Part shown: in pieces, positions 1 through 8,202 of the stretch
How positions within the stretch are numbered: the first letter of the stretch is position 1
Layout: each line of letters starts with the position of its first letter
DNA from: Peredibacter sp045999315
GTDB lineage: Bacteria; Bdellovibrionota; Bacteriovoracia; Bacteriovoracales; Bacteriovoracaceae
Assembly: GCF_045999315.1 (NCBI RefSeq)
Contig: NZ_CP174607.1
Coordinates: forward strand, 1,674,001 to 1,738,000
Length of the DNA stretch: 64,000 nucleotides
Direction of reading: 5' to 3'
Notes under the pieces: model-generated
Told to the model about the DNA's origin: nothing
Database searches by the model: none
What the model saw: the letters and a program-made list of their open reading frames with translations, nothing else
Position numbers and translations under genes: made by a program

Positions 1-166
1 GAGCTGTAAAGAAGAACAATGTGAAGAACTCATGGCCACCTCGGAATCTTTAAAAGGTCTTTTGCGAATTTACGAAATAAGGAAGGATGAAAAAGAGATT
101 TTAAAACTCAAGAAGTTGATTAATGAATATGAACAGAAAAGAGTTTTTAGCGATGTTTTAATATAG
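1..166 (+). CDS. 3' end of an unknown gene (C-terminal 54 residues)
   Basis: An open frame enters the window at base 2 and ends at a TAG at 164-166. The visible residues are strongly charged, Lys/Glu-rich and probably helical, with two Cys near the visible start. There is too little to assign a family; the start lies upstream of the window. It reads in the same direction as the metalloprotease gene that follows 185 bases later. Confidence 0.55.
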   Translation, partial: SCKEEQCEELMATSESLKGLLRIYEIRKDEKEILKLKKLINEYEQKRVFSDVLI

Positions 167-209
167 AATCAGGTGAGTTTTGAAGATAGAGCTGACTAAT
201 ATGGACTCA

Positions 210-225
210 ACTTCGGCGCCGAAGT
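210..225. repeat. 16-bp perfect palindrome
   Basis: ACTTCGGCGCCGAAGT is self-complementary over all 16 bases. It lies between the partial gene and the metalloprotease gene and has no T-run after it on either strand, so it is not a standard terminator. It could be a protein-binding site or a chance palindrome. Nothing else clear is seen in 167-326. Confidence 0.5.
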
Positions 226-326
226 AAACCTTAAGACCCTACAATTTCCAATACATAGGCCCTGTCTAATCCCTATACACCCCCAGAAAATAATTCAACT
301 GAACCTCTGTCATTCCTCCCTTTCTC

Positions 327-332
327 TATAAT
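327..332 (+). promoter_or_regulatory. Possible -10 box for the metalloprotease gene
   Basis: A perfect TATAAT lies 19 bases before the ATG at 352. No good -35 hexamer is seen at the usual spacing, so the assignment is weak. The transcription start would lie only about 12 bases before the start codon, leaving room for the AAGGA ribosome-binding site at 342-346. Confidence 0.35.
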
Positions 333-351
333 CCTTCCATCAAGGATTAAT

Positions 352-2217
352 ATGAAGAAGCTCGCAATTTTATCACTAGTGCTGTTTGCGTCTCTTGCTC
401 AGGCAGGGAAGATTGAGATTAAGGGCTCAGACTTCTTTAAAAGAGAAGTTGAGGAGTCTCTGAGACTTCTTCCAAGTAATTATCTGGATGCTGTTCATAA
501 GAAAGTAACGATTGAAGAAGAGGCACTAAAGTCAGACCAATATTTCACAGATAATCTTTGTAAATTAGGTGAGAAAGTTAAATTTGGTTATACCCTGAGA
601 CATAGTGTGGCCATCAGTTCTCGTCTTGTTGAGCTTGCTCAGTCGAATACAGATTCGTTTGAATGTGCTCACGGTTCATTTCGTGAAATGCTTCGCGCGA
701 CCATCATCCATGAACTAACTCACGTTAAAGATAATGCTGAAAAAATCAGCTCTGATGCTGACTTTCAACGTATTGTGGGAATGAAGCGAGTGAATTCTCG
801 CAGTAAAAAGAAAGTGATGAACTCCAATGCGGTCACTTCACCGGATCCTTATGAGTTCGTAAATCTTGAAGAGTCTCTCGGTGTAAACGTAGAGTATCTC
901 GTTCTTGATTCGGAATTTGAGTGCCGTAAGCCGGCCACCGCCAATTATCTTTCTAAGAAACTGAATATTCCTCTTAAGGGCGAATGTCAGAAGAACTACA
1001 AGGTTCTCGCTCAATCTGCGTTTCTTGAAGACAACTACCAGCTTTCTACAAGCATTGATCCAAAACGTATTTACCAAATTCATTATCTGTTTGCGGGTAA
1101 AGGTCAGGCACTTATGTCTCGTTGGGGCCATGCTATGTTCCGCTTGATTGTTTGTGCTCCTCACAGAAAAACTGTGGGCCCTGAATGTATGAATGATGTT
1201 TCTCATCATCTGGCCCTGAGCTATCGCGCGTATATGGCCGATATGAACCTTAACTACTATAAGGGCATGTTCGGTGGATATCCTTCACAATTATTCATCA
1301 TGCGCTTCCTGGAAATCCAACAGGAGTACACTAAGTTTGAACTTCGCGAGCTTTATAGTGTCCCTCTTAAGATGACGGAAGTTCAAAAGAAAGATTTTAT
1401 CGACATTACACTTGAGCGCTACTGGACATACCAGGGGAAGTATTACTTCTTTGATAACAATTGCGGAACTGAGACGAAAAAACATTTGGCGGTCGCTCTT
1501 GATGAAGAGCAGGCCGACCTGATCTCATCCATTACTCCGCTAAAGATCTATAACGATATCGTGAAACATGAAAGTGATCTGTCAGATGGCCACATTCAGG
1601 GTCTTACGAAAGAACAGATGATTGAAAAACGTTATCTGATCCCAAGCATGTTTCAAGATTTTAATTCTAGCTACCAGTTCCTGCGTCCTTACATGAGTTC
1701 TTTTAAAGAGGCTGACTTTAATAAATTCTTGAAGAAAACAAATGCAAGAACTCGTCTCATGGACCTGGAAAAGTTTAAAGATGAGTTCCTTGGCATGACG
1801 GATGAGAACCTAAAAAAACAAATTGCGATGAAGCTTTCTCACTTAGAAAGATACCTTACATCTCGTTACATGATGGCGATTCCGAAGAAGGCCATGGAAA
1901 AAATGGACAAAGACGAGGAACTGAAAAATGAAGTGATGAAAATGGGCCAATCACTGAAGGAATTAAGTGTTCAGCCATGGAACGTTGTTGACTCGGCCTA
2001 TGGCGTGCCGACTACAGAGGAGTTTGAGGATCTTTATCCTAAATTCATCGAAAGTCGTAAGAGTGCAGTTGAGATGTCATTGGATCAGCAAATGGAAAAT
2101 TTAGAGTCCCTACTTGGCAGGTCTTACTTCACCAAGGAACTTGCTGAAATGGAAGATATGAAAAAAATAAAATTGTTAACTAATGAGTTTGTTCAAAACG
2201 TTAATGTTCTTAAATAA
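352..2217 (+). CDS. Secreted HELTH zinc-protease motif fused to a DUF4105-like domain
   Basis: The 621-residue product begins with a clear Sec signal peptide (positive n-region, hydrophobic core, ending near AQA-G at about residue 18). Residues 120-124 read HELTH, the HExxH zinc-binding motif of metalloproteases, in a Cys-containing N-terminal part. From about residue 244 it resembles DUF4105, an NlpC/P60-like periplasmic domain: a GHAMFRL segment gives the candidate catalytic His and NNC at 369-371 the candidate Cys. The C-terminal 200 residues are Lys/Glu-rich and helical. ATG at 352 follows AAGGA. It ends 13 bases before the first of three small secreted paralogues and may share their transcript. 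A role in envelope or prey-wall processing is inference; the two motifs are seen directly. Confidence 0.7.
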   Translation: MKKLAILSLVLFASLAQAGKIEIKGSDFFKREVEESLRLLPSNYLDAVHKKVTIEEEALKSDQYFTDNLCKLGEKVKFGYTLRHSVAISSRLVELAQSNTDSFECAHGSFREMLRATIIHELTHVKDNAEKISSDADFQRIVGMKRVNSRSKKKVMNSNAVTSPDPYEFVNLEESLGVNVEYLVLDSEFECRKPATANYLSKKLNIPLKGECQKNYKVLAQSAFLEDNYQLSTSIDPKRIYQIHYLFAGKGQALMSRWGHAMFRLIVCAPHRKTVGPECMNDVSHHLALSYRAYMADMNLNYYKGMFGGYPSQLFIMRFLEIQQEYTKFELRELYSVPLKMTEVQKKDFIDITLERYWTYQGKYYFFDNNCGTETKKHLAVALDEEQADLISSITPLKIYNDIVKHESDLSDGHIQGLTKEQMIEKRYLIPSMFQDFNSSYQFLRPYMSSFKEADFNKFLKKTNARTRLMDLEKFKDEFLGMTDENLKKQIAMKLSHLERYLTSRYMMAIPKKAMEKMDKDEELKNEVMKMGQSLKELSVQPWNVVDSAYGVPTTEEFEDLYPKFIESRKSAVEMSLDQQMENLESLLGRSYFTKELAEMEDMKKIKLLTNEFVQNVNVLK

Positions 2218-2230
2218 TCCTGGAGGATTT

Positions 2231-2632
2231 ATGAAAAAACTACTTTTTGTTGCCGCTCTTGCTCTAACTGTAAGCTCTATGAATTCTTTTGCTGTTTCAT
2301 TCGTTGAAACAACTGCATCTCCTTTTGTAACAGCAACTCGTCTTCTTGAGACCACTGTTGCGGCCCCTTTCCTAACGACTCTTGCAACTGTTCAACAACG
2401 TGGCGTTGCTGGACGCGAGCAAATCAAAGACGATATGGTCGCTCTTAACGATGATATCCTTGCAGGTCGAGTGAATTCAATTGATGAAGTTCGTCAGCCG
2501 GCCCTTAAAGAGCTTTTTGCTGAGATCGCGGCCGATGAATCACAAATGAATCAGATCAATTCAATCGTAACTGAAGGCAATGAACTTCATAAAGTTGCGA
2601 CTGCTGTTTCTTATATTATGCTTGCTGAGTAG
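2231..2632 (+). CDS. Small secreted protein, paralogue 1 of 3
   Basis: This encodes 133 residues from the ATG at 2231, which has a GGAGG site 4 bases upstream; a longer frame from inside the previous gene is not needed. A Sec signal peptide ends near SFA-V at about residue 20. The mature part shares with the next two genes an SPFVTATRLLE segment, a TVQQRGVAG segment, then an acidic helical stretch with LNDDILAGRV, DEVRQPALKELFAEIAAD and a final QINSIV. I do not recognise the family. Three tandem copies suggest dosage or divergence of a periplasmic or surface factor. No cofactor motif or cysteine is seen in the mature protein. Confidence 0.8.
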   Translation: MKKLLFVAALALTVSSMNSFAVSFVETTASPFVTATRLLETTVAAPFLTTLATVQQRGVAGREQIKDDMVALNDDILAGRVNSIDEVRQPALKELFAEIAADESQMNQINSIVTEGNELHKVATAVSYIMLAE

Positions 2633-2651
2633 TTCTCGGCCTGGAGGTCCT

Positions 2652-3065
2652 ATGAAGAAAATTTTGATGGCAGTGATTCTGATGTTCTCGATGAATTCTT
2701 TTGCACAAGTAGTGCTGGAAATGTCGACGTCGACATCTTTATCACCTTTCGCCACTGCCACACGCTTTCTAGAGTATGGTACTGTCACAACACTGGCCCC
2801 TTTCGCTTTTACAGTGGGAACGGTTCAGTCGCGTGGGGTGGCCGGAAAAGAGCAGATCAAGGACGAATTGGTAGAGCTTAACGACGATATGATCGCAGGA
2901 CGCGTGAAAACAATCGAAGAGGTTCGTCAGCCGACATTGCGAGAGCTTTTCGAGGAAATTGCTGCAGACGAAGAGCAAATGGAAAGCATCAATTCTGTGC
3001 TCCATTCTGACTCGGAACTGCAAAAAATCTCGACTGCGGTGACGATTACGTTGCTGATTGAATAA
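2652..3065 (+). CDS. Small secreted protein, paralogue 2 of 3
   Basis: This encodes 137 residues from the ATG at 2652, with a GGAGG site at 2643-2647. The signal peptide ends near SFA-Q. It keeps the family pattern (SPFATATRFLE, TVQSRGVAGKEQIKDELV, LNDDMIAGRV, EEVRQPTLRELFEEIAAD) but is the most diverged of the three around residues 20-45. It sits 19 bases after paralogue 1, so the two are surely co-transcribed, and a strong terminator follows at 3091-3120. Function is unknown. Confidence 0.78.
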   Translation: MKKILMAVILMFSMNSFAQVVLEMSTSTSLSPFATATRFLEYGTVTTLAPFAFTVGTVQSRGVAGKEQIKDELVELNDDMIAGRVKTIEEVRQPTLRELFEEIAADEEQMESINSVLHSDSELQKISTAVTITLLIE

Positions 3066-3090
3066 CAATTTTCATTCTTAGATTTCTCTC

Positions 3091-3120
3091 AAGGGCCCGT
3101 TCCGCGGGCCCTTTTTTTTT
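3091..3120 (+). terminator. Rho-independent terminator after paralogue 2
   Basis: A 9-bp stem (AAGGGCCCG at 3091-3099 with CGGGCCCTT at 3105-3113) and a 5-base loop are followed by an unbroken T run to 3120. It closes the unit made of the metalloprotease gene and the first two paralogues. Confidence 0.92.
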
Positions 3121-3211
3121 GAAAATTTTTCAATCAACAACAAAAAAAAACTGCTTGAGATATAGTGGCGCCATCAAACACTGCACGACTTATTCCTTAG
3201 GAGGAATTTTT

Positions 3212-3604
3212 ATGAAAAAACTAATGATGCTTGCTGCTTTAGCTCTTTCTGTAAATGCTTTCGCCGTTTCATTTGTTCAAACAACAGTCTCTCCATTCGT
3301 GACAGCCACTCGTTTGGTTGAGCTTACTGTTCTTGCTCCTTTCGCTTCTACGGCCGCCACAGTTCAATCACGTGGTGTTGCAGGTAAAGAGCAATTAAAA
3401 GACGAATTAGTGGCACTTAATGATGATATGATCGCTGGTCGCGTGAAAACGATTGATGAAGTTCGCCAGCCAGCTCTTAAAGAACTTTTCGCTGAAATTT
3501 CTGCCGATCAATCTCAAATGGATGGCATCAACTCAGTTCTTGAATCTAACTCTGATCTTGAAAAAATCGCCGGAACTGTTGCTGCTGTTCTAATGGCCGA
3601 ATAA
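3212..3604 (+). CDS. Small secreted protein, paralogue 3 of 3
   Basis: This encodes 130 residues from the ATG at 3212; AGGAGG at 3199-3204 sets the start, not the longer frame from 3119. The signal peptide ends near AFA-V at about residue 18. The mature part is closest to paralogue 1 (SPFVTATRLVE, TVQSRGVAGKEQLKDELVALNDDMIAGRV, DEVRQPALKELFAEISAD). Unlike the other two it lies between two terminators, so it has its own promoter; a TATAGT at 3161-3166 is a weak candidate -10 box. Family and function are unknown. Confidence 0.8.
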   Translation: MKKLMMLAALALSVNAFAVSFVQTTVSPFVTATRLVELTVLAPFASTAATVQSRGVAGKEQLKDELVALNDDMIAGRVKTIDEVRQPALKELFAEISADQSQMDGINSVLESNSDLEKIAGTVAAVLMAE

Positions 3605-3633
3605 TTAATTATTCTTAAATTAAGCAAAAAAAA

Positions 3634-3660
3634 AGCCCGAGTAAAACTCGGGCTTTTTTT
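3634..3660 (+). terminator. Bidirectional terminator after paralogue 3
   Basis: AGCCCGAGT (3634-3642) pairs with ACTCGGGCT (3646-3654) around an AAA loop. A T run follows on the plus strand and an A run precedes it, so it can also stop transcription arriving from the minus-strand gene at 4019-4753. Confidence 0.92.
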
Positions 3661-3670
3661 ATTTTTTAAA

Positions 3671-3795
3671 ACCTGCAGGGGAAGGAACGGGGAAATTTAA
3701 AGGGAGGGCTTTATGGGGAAAGGTGTAGTGGTTAGCTACGCATTTCCTGGGACATTTTCTGAACTTTTTTTATGGAGTTCGTTCCCCCTGCTTGG
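3671..3795 (+). ncRNA. Candidate structured RNA (strand uncertain)
   Basis: This lies in the 414-base gap between 3604 and 4019, which holds no convincing gene. GCAGGGG at 3675-3681 can pair with the CCCCTGC ending at 3791, and GAAC at 3685-3688 with GTTC further in, closing a region of about 117 bases. Inside, the GGAAA..GTAG arm at about 3716-3729 can pair with CTAC..TTTCC at about 3736-3746 around a short apical loop. A long, interrupted rod recalls 6S-like RNAs in outline, but no conserved 6S, SRP, tmRNA or RNase P sequence is recognised. Strand and ends are not known. No other structure is obvious in 3796-4018. Confidence 0.3.
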
Positions 3796-4018
3796 TCACA
3801 TATAAAGCAAGGGTGGTGCCAATGAGTGAGAAGTCATAACCTCCCAAAAAGATATAGTTATTCCATTCGTCAAAATAAAAAAGGTCGTAGTCAGAATGCC
3901 CCATAAGGAAAAAAGGGAAGGGGCAAAACTGTCAGATATCATTTGTAAGATTGTGTAAGTTCCGTGAATCTACAAAGTTAACTCAATTCTATTGATGTAA
4001 GAAGTTGTAAGACGCGAG

Positions 4019-4753
4019 TTAATCTACGCTAAGAAACACTTTTTCGGAGCTCGTTTGGGAAGATGTTTCAAATTTGAGGTCAGGTTTAATTGAGACGTCG
4101 TGTCCTTTGTCGCGGAGGTTTTTCACCACGCTTCCAATCTCAATTCGTTCACCGCGATTAAGTTGGAGTGTTGTTGTAAGCGTAGAGGTCTCCTGATCTG
4201 GTGGAGGATTGTTCACAACTACAAGAGTTCCAGGAGGAAGAGTTGTGGGCACGAGTGGTTTAGGATTTCTTCTCACTTCAAGAGAGATTTCGTAGCGATT
4301 TTGATTAATAAACCGGCAGCTTCCCTTGATCTCATCTTGATCAACAGTGAGATTAAACTCTTTCAGAGTTTGGATTTTTAAAACATCAGAACCTGTGGCC
4401 GTGTGAGACGTTTGTTGAGGTCCATTAAGAGAAAGCTCAGTTGAAGTTTGATCTTTAATTTTTTCTTTCTCAACTTTTAGCTGACAAGGATCTCGTCGCA
4501 GGTCTTCACTTGAAAAGCTGATAGAGACATTTGGGAAAGAGGACCGGATAAAACGTTGAACAAGTTCATGGCGATGTTCACTCATCTGAATTGTAAAGCA
4601 TCTGCCATCCATTGTGAGCTGATCACTCGGAACTTGAATCGCCTTAAATTTCTCTCGAGCAACTGCACTTTCATTGACTGAACTAAAGCAGTACTTTTCT
4701 GCGGCCGGATCAGAGGCAAAAGCTTGTAGAGAAAAAAGAAGCATTATCCACAT
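4019..4753 (-). CDS. Secreted hypothetical protein
   Basis: The frame can open at a TTG (4771), but the ATG at 4753 gives a cleaner signal peptide (MWIMLLFSLQAFA-S), so about 244 residues are annotated. The mature part has paired cysteines (near KYCF, DGRCFTI, RDPCQLK, KGSCRF), a Pro/Thr-rich linker (VPTTLPPGTLVVVNNPPPDQ) at about 175-195, and a C-terminal part rich in beta-strand pattern ending at a short IEIGSVVKNLRDKG segment. I do not recognise a family. The start is about 20 bases from that of the divergent gene at 4774, so the two promoters must overlap or lie inside the coding sequences. No clear ribosome-binding site is seen. Confidence 0.65.
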   Translation of the reverse strand: MWIMLLFSLQAFASDPAAEKYCFSSVNESAVAREKFKAIQVPSDQLTMDGRCFTIQMSEHRHELVQRFIRSSFPNVSISFSSEDLRRDPCQLKVEKEKIKDQTSTELSLNGPQQTSHTATGSDVLKIQTLKEFNLTVDQDEIKGSCRFINQNRYEISLEVRRNPKPLVPTTLPPGTLVVVNNPPPDQETSTLTTTLQLNRGERIEIGSVVKNLRDKGHDVSIKPDLKFETSSQTSSEKVFLSVD

Positions 4754-4773
4754 GGAAAGATTATAATTCAAAA

Positions 4774-5145
4774 ATGCAGAAAGAACTTTCTTATTTAACT
4801 CCTGAAGGCTTTACCGTATTCACCAGCCATTACCTTAAGAATAAAGGCACTTGTTGTAAGTCGGCCTGTCTTCATTGCCCTTATGGTTTTACGATAAAGA
4901 AACATGGGCTTCAGTTTCAAGATGTAAGCGAAGCGGACTTTCCTTTAGTAGAAGAAATACTTAATGGCGCCTCAGTTGAATGGAAAACTTTCTGGCCGGA
5001 GAACATCAAGTTCATCCTGCTTAAAGAAAAGGTCGCGGGCCTCATGCTGAAGAATCACATTGTGGTGAAACATTTGTTCCTAAGGCCCCACTTTCAGCAC
5101 CAGGGAATCTCAAAAGAGCTAGTTGAGAGCTATTTCTTTATCTAG
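4774..5145 (+). CDS. DUF5522-like Cys protein with GNAT-like tail
   Basis: The product has 123 residues. The first 45 carry a Cys cluster, CCKSACLHCPYG, preceded by YLTPEGFTVFTSHYLKNKG, the pattern of the small DUF5522 family, a likely metal or Fe-S site. The remainder (about residues 50-123) has a pattern seen at the start of GNAT acetyltransferases (an EADFPLVEEIL helix, then HLFLRPHFQHQGISKEL, like the acetyl-CoA binding RxxGxG/A loop), but it is shorter than a full GNAT fold and ends abruptly. It may be a truncated acetyltransferase fused to DUF5522. It is divergent from the gene at 4753. Function is not known. Confidence 0.65.
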   Translation: MQKELSYLTPEGFTVFTSHYLKNKGTCCKSACLHCPYGFTIKKHGLQFQDVSEADFPLVEEILNGASVEWKTFWPENIKFILLKEKVAGLMLKNHIVVKHLFLRPHFQHQGISKELVESYFFI

Positions 5146-5234
5146 TGGCCTAAGATCTTGGCAGACCTAATTCTTAAAGCTTTCTTAAAGAATACTCATT
5201 TTCTAATGATTTAGAGCCGTTTGGGGTGACAAAC

Positions 5235-5261
5235 TAAACATTTTCTCAAGCTCGCCGATCA
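5235..5261 (+). promoter_or_regulatory. Sigma-28 (FliA)-type promoter for the 961-residue gene
   Basis: TAAA (5235-5238), 15 bases, then GCCGATCA (5254-5261) matches the sigma-28 pattern TAAA-N15-GCCGATAA at all but one base. The ATG is 21 bases after the -10 box. The same pattern recurs before the fibre genes. Confidence 0.7.
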
Positions 5262-5281
5262 GTTTGGTGGAGAATTGAGGG

Positions 5282-8167
5282 ATGTTAAAACTGCTCCTGT
5301 TGATGTTTACATTGCTGCTTTCGTTTGGTGTCTACGCTGAAGGTATCATTAATTCTTTGAACCCTTTTAAGCAATCATCTAATGTGGCCGTTTTCTGTGA
5401 AAGCGCGTACGAAAATTATCGTGCCGGCGATAATTATGTTCCAAATGCTTCTCAGATTCGAGTTGAAGTTCCGTCGACTCCCCAGAAGTTGCAAGATGGA
5501 GATCTCATAAATCTCGTTCGCGCGATAAAATTGTATCGTGGTGAAAAGAAAGACATCGTCGCTGATTGTTCTGTTAAGGCCAATGCCAAACTTCAGGCCT
5601 TGAATATGAGTGCTGTTTCTTCAGTCGTAAGTTATGAAGAAAATGCTGAACTCGAGGCCGATAAAGTAAAACAAGAAAATCTGAATGCCAAGGCCAACGC
5701 TTGTAGAAAATTAAAAGAAGATTTGTCCTGTACTCCATTTGATATTGATCCCTCGAATACTTCGATGATTCAGGAAGTGAAAGAGGGAATCGCACCTGTC
5801 ACTGATTCTGATGGATGTAAGTGTATTAAAGAAGTGATGAGACAGGCGGAAATCTGGAACATTGAAAAGTATACAGTCGAAAAAAACACTACCAAAGATA
5901 GAATGCATGATGCGATTCTAAATGGTTTTGGTAAGAAGTTTCTCAATGACTATGCTGCCAATATGGAAGATGTTGGATTCTTCCAGGTGAATGCTGCAAA
6001 ATTTTTCGGTCAGAACAAAGAGAAACAAATTTCTTCGGCAAAAGGGTATGAGTGTTCCGATGTTTCTAAATATGAGTCGGCCATTGACAAAAAATGTTCG
6101 GCGAATGGAATTGATCCGGAAGAGCGACAGAAACGACTTAATAAAATTTTTAATGCCTACGGTAATTCGGACGCTAATGACCAACTTCCTTTGGGCCAAC
6201 GTTTCTCGAAATTAAATGAGAAAATTCAAGTTTTAGATGAGGGAAGCAGTCCTTATCGTCGTGAGACCCATGATGCGAAAAGATTTGGTCTTTCGAGAAA
6301 AGAACCTTCTGTCATTCTTCTCGATAAATTTGTTAGGTCATTTGTGGCCGATCAAAAGAACAGCGGCAAAATTCAAGATGCATTATTACAGTACGGCTCA
6401 CCACTGGGGGCCATTGCTGAGTTCATGAGTGAAGAGGCGGTCAAAGATCCAAAAGAGTTTGTCAGAAAATATCTAAGTGATAGTGATCTTAATCCTGACT
6501 TTGTAAAGAAGGCCAAGGCCTTTCTTACCGATAAAAAAATCCATGGCGACGTAAAATACACGACCTTTGTTTCTCAGATTGAAGTGGCAATGGGGCTTCA
6601 TCCTGGAATCAAAGCAATCATGACAGATAATAATGTCTTTCTCAAGGCCACAGAAACGGCAAACCTCGCCAATAAACCTCTTGTTGAGGCGCTTGAAATG
6701 AGTGATGCGATTCTTGGAAAGAAATATCAGGAACGCTGTGAGGGATTAATTGAAAAGCTTTCTGAGGCCACGTGTATGAAGGATGATGACATCCTAGGCA
6801 AAGTGAGAGCAGATGACATATCGACACTTTTAAGAAGCAAAGGGTATCCTGAAAACAGGAATTACGAGTTGTTGGTAAGCTGTGAAGCAGGAAACACAAT
6901 CGTTGCTCAAAAACCTTTTAATGATCTTACGATGGTAAATCCTTATGAGAATTCGGATTTAAAAGACCGTCTGACAAAACCCGTAAATGAACAGAAAAAT
7001 GCTTTCCGTCGTCTACACGATACAAAAAACGAAGAAGTGAAAGAGATTGTAGCGACGGCAGTGGAAGAAACAAAATCACAGCGACAAGAAGTAAAAGACC
7101 GCAGTCTTGCTTCTTATAAATATTCAGGTAATTCAGAAGGACAAAGTGAAGGCAAGGCAGAGATCGCCCAAGTGGCATCCGCTGTAACTTCTAGTGCAAG
7201 CTCTTCTCCTTCTCAGGAACCTGAGACATCGTCATTTAGTGCCAATATGACTAACTTTGCGGCCACGCCGGTTGTCCTACCTACAACGGTGACTACTCCT
7301 AAAGTAGCAGAGGCAAAGTCAGATCTTAAGAGCGAAGTACGTGAGACCCTTTCAAATAAAGATAATCAGGAGAAAGTTGATCGTCTGCTTTCTAATACAG
7401 ATGATTCTTCGATGAAAGAACTCCTTCGCCTGAAAGAAGAAAGTCTTAAAAACCGTCTGAAGATTTATGAACTGACGAGTGAGAGTGAAAAGCAAAAATT
7501 AAAAGATCTGGAAGAGAAGATCAAATTTCTTGAAACGAAGAAACAGCAGATTGCTCAAGCTCAAGCAGTTGAGGCCGAGGAAGAATTGATTGAGAATCAG
7601 CAAAGAAATTCATTCAGAGCTCCGACCCGTGATATCGCTTCGCTTAGACCAATGATGGACACATCGGGTTCTGGTTCAGGTGACTATAGTGGTGGAGGAA
7701 GCTCTACTGGTGGCTCATTTGGCTCTGGAGGCCTTGCGCCTTCAGTGGGTCGTGGCGGTTCAAGTGCAGCGGCCTCAAGAAGCAATGTGCACTCTGATAA
7801 GAATGCTGATACTTCTGATGGATATATTGTTGTGAGTAGTGAGGGAGTGTCTCAAGGGGTTAAGTCGCAAGAAGTAAGCCAAGAACTCATTAATCTACTA
7901 TCTTCAAGTGATCCTGATCTCTCGGCACTTAAAAAATTGAAAGACAGCGGTATGCTGTATAAGTTCAAAGTAATGGAGAACGGTGTTCTGGTAGAGAAAG
8001 AAGTGCTAGTTGATTATAAAATGCTAAATGAAGACGCCAAGAAATTAGTAGAAAGTAAACTCGCAACAAAACAGCATCTACAAATTGAATCTGAACTTGT
8101 TGCCGCAAGAAGAGTCCATTCATTCCAGTCCCTTAAAATTATCCTGGGTGAACAGCTTAGAAAATGA
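5282..8167 (+). CDS. Large secreted coiled-coil protein, unknown family
   Basis: The 961-residue product starts at ATG 5282 (GGAG at 5270-5273) with a Sec signal peptide ending near VYA-E (about residue 19). Residues 20-580 are mixed helical with scattered Cys (a CKCIKE pair near 180, CSVKAN, CSANG). From about 580 it becomes low complexity: a Ser/Thr/Pro-rich stretch (about 620-680), a long coiled coil with KEELLRLKEES-like heptads (about 709-776), a Gly/Ser-rich linker (about 793-836), then a final alpha/beta part. No enzyme motif is seen. The sigma-28-type promoter suggests production with the flagellar or attack-phase regulon. It stands alone and is followed by a hairpin without a T tail. 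Surface or periplasmic location is inference from the signal peptide. Confidence 0.75.
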   Translation: MLKLLLLMFTLLLSFGVYAEGIINSLNPFKQSSNVAVFCESAYENYRAGDNYVPNASQIRVEVPSTPQKLQDGDLINLVRAIKLYRGEKKDIVADCSVKANAKLQALNMSAVSSVVSYEENAELEADKVKQENLNAKANACRKLKEDLSCTPFDIDPSNTSMIQEVKEGIAPVTDSDGCKCIKEVMRQAEIWNIEKYTVEKNTTKDRMHDAILNGFGKKFLNDYAANMEDVGFFQVNAAKFFGQNKEKQISSAKGYECSDVSKYESAIDKKCSANGIDPEERQKRLNKIFNAYGNSDANDQLPLGQRFSKLNEKIQVLDEGSSPYRRETHDAKRFGLSRKEPSVILLDKFVRSFVADQKNSGKIQDALLQYGSPLGAIAEFMSEEAVKDPKEFVRKYLSDSDLNPDFVKKAKAFLTDKKIHGDVKYTTFVSQIEVAMGLHPGIKAIMTDNNVFLKATETANLANKPLVEALEMSDAILGKKYQERCEGLIEKLSEATCMKDDDILGKVRADDISTLLRSKGYPENRNYELLVSCEAGNTIVAQKPFNDLTMVNPYENSDLKDRLTKPVNEQKNAFRRLHDTKNEEVKEIVATAVEETKSQRQEVKDRSLASYKYSGNSEGQSEGKAEIAQVASAVTSSASSSPSQEPETSSFSANMTNFAATPVVLPTTVTTPKVAEAKSDLKSEVRETLSNKDNQEKVDRLLSNTDDSSMKELLRLKEESLKNRLKIYELTSESEKQKLKDLEEKIKFLETKKQQIAQAQAVEAEEELIENQQRNSFRAPTRDIASLRPMMDTSGSGSGDYSGGGSSTGGSFGSGGLAPSVGRGGSSAAASRSNVHSDKNADTSDGYIVVSSEGVSQGVKSQEVSQELINLLSSSDPDLSALKKLKDSGMLYKFKVMENGVLVEKEVLVDYKMLNEDAKKLVESKLATKQHLQIESELVAARRVHSFQSLKIILGEQLRK

Positions 8168-8192
8168 CCCTGGCAAGTTGACCTCGCCAGGG
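8168..8192 (+). other. Hairpin directly after the stop codon
   Basis: CCCTGGC (8168-8174) pairs with GCCAGGG (8186-8192) around 11 bases. There is no T run, so it would be a poor intrinsic terminator; it may instead stabilise the 3' end of the mRNA. Confidence 0.5.
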
Positions 8193-8202
8193 CAATTCGG
8201 CC

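Noticed and set aside
838..1209. Antisense frame within the metalloprotease gene
   Set aside because: No start signal or homology; the sense strand has a strong coding case. The same applies to other antisense frames within the large genes.
3671..3795. Cyclic di-GMP riboswitch or tmRNA
   Set aside because: The conserved core sequences of these RNAs are not present; only general pairing is seen.
5660..5680. GCCGATAA match inside the 961-residue gene
   Set aside because: It arises from the codons GAG GCC GAT AAA in the middle of the gene, with no gene starting downstream.
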